Shown one piece after another: positions 11,687-22,400 of a stretch of DNA of 64,000 bases. Numbering within the stretch: the stretch's first letter is position 1; each line of letters opens with the position of its first letter. The stretch is from Gari tellinella (Eukaryota; Mollusca; Bivalvia; Cardiida; Psammobiidae). A program made the translations under genes and the position numbers. The notes beneath the pieces are model-generated. The model was not told the origin of the DNA. It saw nothing but the letters and a program-made list of their open reading frames with translations, and ran no database searches. The stretch covers positions 47,288,999-47,352,998 of the forward strand of contig OV277863.1 of NCBI GenBank assembly GCA_922989275.2, given 5' to 3'.

Positions 11687-13393
11687 GTAGGCTTGTAATT
11701 TGGGAGTAGGGCTCAGTCCAATTACAGTATTTCTGTTATATGGAGACCGTAAATACAGTAAAACCACTCTATTACGACCACTAAAACGAAGGCTAATTGA
11801 TTGTATAAAAGGCAGGTGAAAGCTTAAAGCAAGGTGACAGTAAAACAGAAAGCTCCTAAAGGAGCTTTCTGATTTACTGTCATCTTGCTTTAAGCAGTCA
11901 CCTGTCGTATATGCCTAATAATTAACACAAGTTAGTGGTGGTAATAGAGAGGTTTTATTGTACTTGAAAAGTTTAGACATATGTTACTGTCACACTATGA
12001 TAGCAACTTGTAGTAGACACATGGTATAATACCGAGTCATATTATAAACTGACACTGGGCCAACCAATCATGACAAGAGAAAAGTTTGAAATTTTACAGA
12101 CAGCTCAATGGTCTTCTTTTGAATGACCACTGAAACACAGTGTTGATGTTTCAGGTAAAATGCTGCGTTTATTTGGCAGAGGTTTGAACCACTTTTGATG
12201 GGATAGCATGAGATTTATTGACACTTGGTATCATGTCAATTCAACAGAATTTTCGTTTACATCAATTTTGATTTTTTTCCAGCTGTCAGAACAGGAGAAG
12301 CACTCTCTACAGATTAAGTTGGATCAGAAGGCTGCTATGGATGCGTGGTACGATGAAGAAATATCACATCTAAAACAGCAGGTTGTAGATGGTGAGAAAT
12401 CAGTCAGAGATACCCTAGAGACTGAGAAAGTACAGGAGGTGGCCAAACTGACACGCCAGGTGAATACTAACGACAAAATAACAAGTGCACGAATATGAAT
12501 GTTAACATTTAACGCTTTCTCTACAGTAGTGTCCCAGAGACCTTCCTTGTCGTGGTCCTAGGACTTAATTGTCATAGGGAAGTGTCTCTGTTTATAAGAC
12601 TGAGATTATCCTTGGTATATCCCCTCTACCAAGAATTAAAAGGAAGACAGGTCTGTGGTTTTGAATTCATGCATTGCTTTGTAATGAATGAGATTAGCCA
12701 ATATCATCTTCCTGAAATCATCATCTCATCTGATCATCCATCATTATTCTTCAGCGCTATTTGGCCTTTTTTGTGTCGCAGTGCCATAAAACCCAACTCA
12801 TCCATCCATCCACAGAAGTGCTTCAGGATGCCACTACCTACACCTTGAAAATAAAAACCACAAAATTAATAATTGGTACAAACCTTCTGCTTTACTTTTA
12901 ACTTGTTTTTACCACATATTTTAACGACTTTGCCAGTTTAATGTGAAGTGTCTGGGGATCGAACCTGCAACCTTCTGTGCCCAGAGCTAACTGGGCAGGT
13001 CTAGAAAGGGTTTTTAATGCAGATGTTTTCATGTTGATGTTTCTTGTATAATGTTGATAACTATCATTTTATGTTGATATCTATTGCTTTCTGTTGCTAA
13101 CAGTTTAATACTGTATCTTATATTGATGACTATTACTTGTATAACTATTTTGACAGCTGGAGGAGTTACGTACAGACCTTGATGTGGCCGGCTGTACAGA
13201 GCAGCAACTGAAAGATAAGAACAGAGAACTTGAAGACCTGCTCCAGGAACGTCTCAGTCAGACAGAGGTGTCAGGGTCAAGGTCATTCATGGCCACAGAA
13301 GAGCTTGGAGATCTCCAGGAGGAAGTGAATAATCTTCAGTGTGAAGTGGTAGGAGACCAAAACAGCTTCAATACATTGACTAATTCATTAATA

Positions 13394-13427
<34 letters not shown>

Positions 13428-16400
13428 TTGGTTTTAAACCTACTCTATGCCTTGTAACCCATTACCCCATAGCCTGTTTCTAGTTTTGAAGACAGGTGAC
13501 CACTTGAAGCTTGTTGAGAGTAAAGCAGAATGCACCTTAAGGCACATTCTGCTTCACTTTCAGCCTGCATTAAGCTACAAACGTTTATTATCTTGATCTC
13601 CTCCCTGTTAATTTCACAATTGTTCTAATGGTCTGTAATTACATTTTTCCCAAATGTTGATTGATCAATTTCTTGTTGCTCTTGTTTATTACATTTAACC
13701 CTTAGGGCCTAGCAACAAGTAATATACTCGTCAAAAGTCGTCATTGACAAACAATGTACATGTGAAGAGTACACTTGTTCTATTGCAAACAGTGTAGACC
13801 CTGATCATGCGGCTCCTGCAGAGTCTGCACTGTTTGTCATTTTGCAACATATTGACCCTAAATAGTCAAAATGGACTAAACCTAATTTGAAACTGGAATT
13901 GTCCATTAAAAGTTTCAGAGGTGAATGGGATAAATACCCGGTACTGCATTTACTTGACTTTCTGGGATCAATGAGGATGTGAGCACACAAAGATTACAGT
14001 CAAACCTTGATATCTAGAACTGGCTTGAAATTCGATTTCAGAAGCTCGCATAAGTTGATTATACCTGTATTTCAAAGATAAAATTAGGCTAAGCCTTAGG
14101 GGATTTTGATATATAAAGGTTTTACTGTTTGTTGTATTTGTTTTGTAGACCAGTCTGAAGTCTCAGCTGATTGAGAAGCGAACAGTGTTACAGTCTAAGG
14201 AGCTAGAGGTGGAGGCATTGAAGTGTAAACTAGCGGCTCGAGATGAGGAACTGGAAGAAGTCAAGTGCCACTTTTGTTCTCTTAGCAACGCCATAGAGGT
14301 AAACTACTGGTTAACTCTTTGCATGCTGGGTAATTTTCTCGTCTGCAACAATTTGTCGTCTGCTATCTTTCTAAATTTAGAATTTTCAAAATTTCTTTTA
14401 AATTCAGTGTCAGAATAGCAAACAGTTTGGATCCGGATGAGACGAGGCGTTATGCGGCGTCTCATCTGGGTCCAATCTGTTTGCAGACGTAATCACTATG
14501 GCAGGTATATCCACCGCTAGCCTGCAAAGAGTTAAAATTGAAATAAAGTTGTTTTAATTGTCTTCATAGTTGAAATTCAGTTGATATTTACTTTTTGAGA
14601 GACATTCCATGATGATTTAGCAGCATGAAAGTAAAGCAGAAATCTCCAATACCATCCCACCTGCCTTTAATTCAACACATAAATCTTCCTTTGAAAGTTC
14701 ATAATTGTCTAGGTTGAGAATACTCTATGAAACATTTGTTGGGTGACCTTATTGTGTTGCGTTGAATGGGATACAACCCATGCAATTCTTGTTCTAGTAA
14801 TATCAGAGTTATACTTCTTATATTTAAGCATAGTTAGTATAGTTTCTCAGTTACATGCTTTAAAATTTTCAGCCTTTTGAATTGATGTTGACTTTTCTCT
14901 TGCTGACTATTGATATTTATCACTCCACCAACTATAAACATACATGTATATCAAATGAACAATTATATTTGCTCACAAAATAAGGAAAGAGTGCAGACTC
15001 ATGTCAGACAGATCACATCAGATTCTATAGGATCACAACAGCTCCTTTAGGAGCTGTCAAACCTGGGTATACACTGTATGAAAAAAGTATAAATACAGTA
15101 AAACCTCTATTACAACCATTGAATGGTGTTAATTATTAGGTGTTTAAGACAGGTGACTGCTTAAAGCAAGGTTACAGGTACAACAGAGCTTCTGTAGGAG
15201 CTTTCTGTTATACTGTCACTTTGCTTTAAGCTGTACAATCAATTAGCTTCGTTTTAGTGGTTGTAATAAAGTGGTTTTATTGCATACACATCATAGGGTA
15301 TAGGGGAGACTATGATTTTTATGCCCCGCATGACTTACTCCGAAAATATTGTTTTTGATCTGCCTGTTTCAGTTTGTCTGTTCTCAAATTTAACCTTTGC
15401 CATAACTTAAGAAATGCATATTTGGCATGTGTATCACCATTAGAAGCCCTTAAGCTCAGTACAACTTGGGCCATGAGTGACACACTTGAAAGGTCAAAGT
15501 TGTTTAGAGGTTGAATAGGCTGAATTAACATTGGCCATAACTTGAGACTTCATATTTGGCATGTGTAATCGACTGAAGAAGCCCATTGAGCTCAGTACAC
15601 TTTGGGTCATGTCAGATAATGATCAAGGTCGTTTAGAGGCTGTGGTCACACCAGGGAGCATAGTCTTTCACAGACACATCTTGTTTTTGAAATACTCACT
15701 TTCTTGCTTTATTCATTTTTACGTCTCACCCAGGCTATCATAATATGTTAACTATTGCGGGGGAGCGTTCCCTTCAGCCAGCAGGGCCTAATTGCTTAGT
15801 CTAAAATGGCTGTTTTTGAGCATCAGATGATGGTTCCCAAAGAGAAATTTAGAAGTTTATTATTGTGCTAATTGCTATTTATTCCTTTATGTAAATTGGT
15901 TTCCAGAAATACTCACCTCATCTGTGTCCAAGGTTATAAAGCTTTTCAGTTGAATCTAAAGTCGTTCTCAAGCATTTGATTGGTCAGATTTGAGCCTATG
16001 CTCAAATCTGACCAATCAAATGCTTGAGAACACACTCAGACTCGGCTCAAACGCTTTATAACCTTAAACCCTGGAGCTTGATCATTATTCATGTGGTATT
16101 TAGTGATAACTGTTTTCCCATGTTGAATGTAGGAGGCTCGTATGGAGAAGATGGACCTGAAGTGTCAGCTGGATGCCCTCAGAATGGAGGCCAGTGGCCA
16201 TAGGAAGAAAGGCAACTCTATCTTCTCAGAGGTAAAAAGCTGGCTCACAGCCCAATAGTCTATGGACAATTACGCATTGTTTGTGTTAACCAGTTACCCC
16301 ATAAATACACCTTCCTATAGAAGCACCTTTCAGCACATTTAATTTATTCCTCAATTGAAGAAAATAGTTCAATTTTATAAAGTCATAGATATGTACCATA

Positions 16401-19400
16401 AATTTTTTTTTTCTATATATTAGTAAATGGCAGCTTAAAGCAAACTGAAAGTAAAGCAGAATGGGCCTTTATGGGCATTCTGCTTTACTTTCAACATCCT
16501 TTAAGTAGTCACATGTTTTCAAAACTAGATACAAGCTATGGGGTGATGGCTTACACATAAACACCTTTTGTAAGGGATTTAGATTGAATAAATGTGTTGT
16601 CCATGAATGACTTAACCCATTACCCCATAGCCTGTTTCTAGTTTTGAAGATTGGTGACTACTTAAAGCAGGTTAAAAGTAAAGCAGAATGCCCCATAAGG
16701 CACATTCTGCTTTACTTTAAGCCTGCTTTAAGCTATAATCTGCTAGAATAAAGAAAATATTTATGATACATATTCATAACTGTATAATAGATGACCTACT
16801 TTTTTCAATGAAGTAATAAATTAAAGGCGTATTTATGGGGGGATGGGTTAAGAATCTTATTGCCATGCTGAGTTAACCCAGTATTGCCTGTCCACTAATG
16901 TAGACATTAGCAAACAGTGTAGATCTTTATGAGACACTCAATTTGTGGTGTCTACATTGTTCGTTATTTCATAAGAGACAATCTGCTTTATAAGCAAACA
17001 AGAGCCCCATGGGGCATATTTCGCTCACCTGAGAATAGCTGACAAAATGGGAGATAACGATTTATGTCCAGGAGGGGGTCAATTTTTACCCGAGAGGCAT
17101 AATTTGAACAATCTTGATAGAGGACATGTAGATGATGTTATGTGCCAAATATCTAAGATCAGGGTACTAGGGTTTTAGACAAGAAGATTTTTTTAAGCTT
17201 CCATTGAAAACAATCTATGTTTAGCTCCTGTGACCTACATAAGCAACAGAATGGAACTATTTGAACAAAATAGGTAAATGACATCTAGAAGTGTTACCAT
17301 GCCAAATATCAAAACTCTGGCCATATTAGTTTCAGAGGAGGAGACGTTTGAAAATTTCACTATATAACTCTATGTAAAACTGTGACCCCCTGGGCGGGGC
17401 AAAATGTTGACCTCAGGGGTATAATTTGAACAAACTTGATAGAGGACCTGTAGATGATGCTATGTGCCAAATATCTAAGCTCTGGCCTTTGTAGTTTCAG
17501 ACAAGAAGATTTTTTAAGTTTTTATAGAAAAAATCTATTTTTAGCTCCTGTGACCTAGATATGCAACAGACCTAAACCATTTGAACAAAATACATAAAGG
17601 CTATTTAGAAGTGTCACCATACCAAATATCAAAGCTCTGGCCATATTAGTGTCAGAGAAGATGTTTGAAATTTTCACTATATAACTCTTTGTAAAACTGT
17701 GACCCCCTGGGCGGGGCCAATTTTGACCCCAGGGGCATAATTTGAACAAACTTGATAGAGAACCAATAGGCAATGCTATTTCAGACAAGACGATTTTTTA
17801 AGATTTCCTTATTTTTTCACTTTGGTTGCAGTTCTACATTGTTTTTAATTCTTTGAACAAATTTGCAAGAGCTTGACCCAAGGAACATTCCTGTAAAGTT
17901 TGGTTGAAATCTGTCAAGCGGTATAGGAGGAGATGTCATTTGAAGCACTTGACGACGGACAACTCGCACTGCACGACGGAGGACGACAGACACAGGGCCA
18001 TCCCAATAGCTCACCTTGAGCCTTTGGCTAAGGTGAGCTAAAATGTGTCTATAGATAGGTAACCCTTGTATATCTATAATGAAGTCTTCCATCAAGCACA
18101 TAGGGAGAGTTTATTGCAATATCCAGGCATAACGTTGGTAAATTGATGTGTTCGTTACAGCTGGATGACCGACGGATAGAGTCGGAGAAGAAGCTGATCT
18201 CACTACAGGTGATGAACGACACTCTCAAGGAGAAGTACCAGGTAGAGAAACAACAGAACCAGAAATACAAGGTCAGCATACTAGGTTTCTTTAACCTAGT
18301 ATACCATACATACACCTTTTTATGCTTTTAATTTATTCCACTGAAGAAAAAAGTTCCAGTTTATAGTCATGTATATGCACCACAAGAAATATATTCTGTA
18401 TCCTAACAGTTGGTAGCTGAAAGCAGGCTGAAAGTAAAGCAGAATGTGCCTCAATGCACATTCTGCTTTACTTTCAGCCTGCTTCAAATGTGTTCAAAAC
18501 TATTAACAGGCTAAGGGTTAAAATGTTAATACACTATTTCTCATGTCAATACCTTAGACTTTAAAATAAGGAACAGGCTATTGGGTTAACGGGTTAATCA
18601 TTCTCCCACTGAACATTCATATATAAAAGTCTGTCCACCATAAACATTTATTATACACCCCCCCCCCCCCCCTTTGAAACCTGGCTTTTCAGTAGATATT
18701 TTGTATGATGGAATGCAAGATTCTGTATTCAATTGGCTGTATTCCACTGTATTTTATCTGACCTCATTTTTGATAAGCATGACTGAATGTGTTCCTACGC
18801 ATCTACAAGTTTTTCAATACATTATGTGACATTGAAGAGTTCTTTGTTTTACTTAGAATATCAAAGGTGTTTAGATATAAAATGAATAAAACACTTTATT
18901 TAGTTGTAACTGGTGTATGTTGAAGGTATTTAATAAATCCTACACCAGTTGCCGGTGTGCTGCAGTGCAATGTATCAGTTATAATGCGCTGGTGGGATAA
19001 GTTGTTTCCGTCAAGTTTGTCTCGAAGTGAGGACTGTAGATTGCACTGTATCGCACCGGCAACTGGTAATGTGTTTATCTCATCTTTGCTATATCTTAGA
19101 TACACTTAACATTCAACCGTAGTCACTAGTATATTCATCATTTATAAATAGTATATCTGTGAATAGTACACTTGTTCTATGCAAGCAGTGTAGACCCTGA
19201 TCAGAGGGCTCCTAAGGAGCCCTCTGATCAGGGTCTGCGCTGTTTGTCATTTTGCAATATTTTGTAGAAAACAATCTTCAATAGTCATAAATGGACTAGT
19301 CTTAATTGGAAAGTGAAATTTTCCATTTAAACATTGATGTTTGTGTGAGTTTAAGATATGTAATGTGTTTTGTAGAGACAGATATCTCAGCTGCTACTAG

Positions 19401-22400
19401 AGCTCAGCTCTGGGCGAGTGGACAATGAGTATGTAGCTAACCTGGAGTCCAAGCTCTCCCAGGCCCGACTGGAGGTTAGAACCCTCATGGAGGAAAAGTC
19501 CAACCTACAGGACAAAAAGGTATCTACATTTGAGTTTTGCCCAATACCGGCAAATTTATGATTATGTTTTAAACATATAGACGTTTTGATGAGTAAAAAG
19601 AGTAAACGAAAGCTCCAGATAAGGGGAGTATTTCAAAAACTAAAATCTATATTTCTGCATAAAACCCTATGGTGTTTCTTCTCATTAGAATCGTCTCTTC
19701 CAAACTGTTTAATACTGGACTCATATTTCTTGAACAAGAATGCAGATTAATCTAATCATAAATTGTTCAAAACCTGACAAACAAAATTTTAATGCACTTT
19801 TCATTTGAAATGTGAAACCTGTGTTTAAGCTGTCGCTCAAAAGAACCATGGACAGTCTGTAATATAAGACAGGTGACTGGTTAATATAATACAAAAATAT
19901 AGCACAAGGGCAGGGTTTGAAAATTGTGATATTGCAGGGTAGCTCATCCGACAGTACGAGTAGAAAATCTGAGAAGTATTGATACTGTTTTGATACAAAA
20001 GATCCTTCCCTCGGGGCACAGCAACGATTCTCAAGTTATGAAATTAATTTGAAAATGTTACTTTCATTATGCGATCTAATTCGGCCGTGAGTCGGTTCGT
20101 TCTGAGTTATAGTATATATAATCATCTCCTTACTGAAGAGCAGATTCCCGCATGGAATTCCAAATTGCCCTATGACTCCTTATAACTACTGTAACTGTTA
20201 TTTTTCTATACCATTTAGAAGTTGAATGGTGATGATATATCAGCTTTCAAGTTTACCAAAGATGCTAATGTCGTAGTTTAAAAAATAAGTTGTTCTTTAA
20301 CCCTTTCCCACATAGCATGTATTTAGTATTGAATATAGGTGTCCACTTAAAGCAGGTTGAAAGTAAAGCAGAATGCGCCTTAAGCGCATTCTGCTTTACT
20401 TTCAGCCTGCTTTAAGCTATCATCTGCTTGAATATAGAAAATATTTTGTATGATACATATTTATGACTGTATAAATTGGAACTATTTTCTTCAGTGAAGG
20501 AATAAACTTAATGCGCTAAAAGGCGCTTCTATGGGGGAAAGGGTTAAAATACGCAGGCCCGATTATTTTTCTAAGTAGTATATTTATTTTGTCATCCGGA
20601 CCTAGTAGATAGAACCGACTCGAGGCTGTGTCAACATATCTTTGTATTTGGAACACCTCACTGATATTCGGATCTCCAATTGTATATGGTTCCAAATGTT
20701 GTCTGTATAGTTTCGACAACATGAACAAATGATAGATTTTGAAATAGTTTTAAGGGATTTGGGATCCATGGAGTAAATAAAAAGATAGAACGCTTAAAAG
20801 AGATGATACACACGTGAAGTAGAGGAAATAATCCCCTAAAATGTATGACAAAACCTACATAAAGTACATTCTTTTCGTTTATTTTCCTATTATGATTTCA
20901 ATAATCAAACTGTTTCAAAATGCAGGACGAGTAGATTTCTGTAGGGACAAGTGGATTTCAGAAGCCCTTGTCCTGCAGGACGAGTGGCTTGGAAAATATT
21001 TTTCGATCTCTGCAAGGCTCCCAAACAAAATTTCTTGTTTTGAATAACCACCTGTCTATAAATATTTCCCTGCACTTCATTTAATGGTCACTTAACACAG
21101 GCTTTACTGTAATGGTAAAACTTCTGACAGTGGCAGAGCTATTCCTTTCTTGGTTATAGCTCAATATTAGGTGTTATTACTTATAACTGTTTTCTGTACT
21201 TATTCAGCAAGCTGAGGTAAAGTTGATGACTGAACTGGACTGTTCCAATGTGAAGAATGGAGACTATGTACAGTATTTGGTGACTCTGATAGCGGGAAAA
21301 GAGTAAGTTAATAATATACACTCAATGTTCTAGAATACAGTGCTCTCTCTCATTTAAATGACATGCGAAATAAGAATGGGGCTCTTTTGTGTCAGATGAC
21401 TGACATGAGCTTTCTGCATTACTTTTGTCCTGTATTAAGCTGGCATCTGTCTTGAAACAAGAGGGCCTGAAGGCCCTGATATCGCTCACCTGTTGTACTG
21501 AAACTTGATATAGCTTTACCTTTCTGTTTTACCCGTTTAAATCTAAATCCATTCAAATTTGTAGAAAATCATGGAAACAGTTTTGGAATACAACCTCATA
21601 ATTCTAGTATAGTAGAGTACATCAAGGGCAGATAACTAGAGCCTAAACAATACTGAAACGAAGCCTTTTCTAGCATTTCAAACTATATCAAGGGCAGATA
21701 ACTATTGCCACAATGATTAGATTTCAACAATAATTGCACTCCTTTGAGAACTTATAGCTATATACTTTATGTGCAAGTATAACCAAAATCCATTGAAAAC
21801 TATAGTTGCAAGAGTGTAAACGCTGTTAGATATGGCATTTTCAGCAATTCAAGGGCAGACAACTCTTGATCTAATGGTCTGATTTCAACCATATCCCCAT
21901 TTGAACTATTATGGTCATATACAAGCTGAGCAAGTTTGAAAAAGACTGGATAAAAACTGTGGCCTCTAGAGTGTAAACACTGTTAAATATGGCATTTTCA
22001 GCAATTCGAAGGTCAATAACTCAACCTATGGGTTCGATTTCGACTAATTGAACTCATCTGATCTCTTATCATCATATACAATCTGAGCAAGTTTGAGATA
22101 GATTGGATAAAAGGTGTGGCCTCTAGAGTGTAAACACCCTTACCTTCAGCAATTCAAAGGTAGATAACTCTCCACCTATTAGTCCAATTTCAACCATAAT
22201 CACACTCATCTGAAGCAGAACTCTTATAGTAATATACAATCTGAGCAAGTTTGAGAAAGATTGGATAAAAATTGTGGCCTCTAGAGTGTAAACACTGTTA
22301 ATATATGGCATTTTCAGCAATTCAAAGGTAGATAACTCTTGATCTATTGGTCTGATTTCAATCACAATTAAAATCATCCGAACTCTTATAGTAGTATACA

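Noticed and set aside
12552..12848. 98-codon + strand frame
   Set aside because: Falls in SPDL1 intron 2, no conserved motif, and the flanking exons splice across it in frame.
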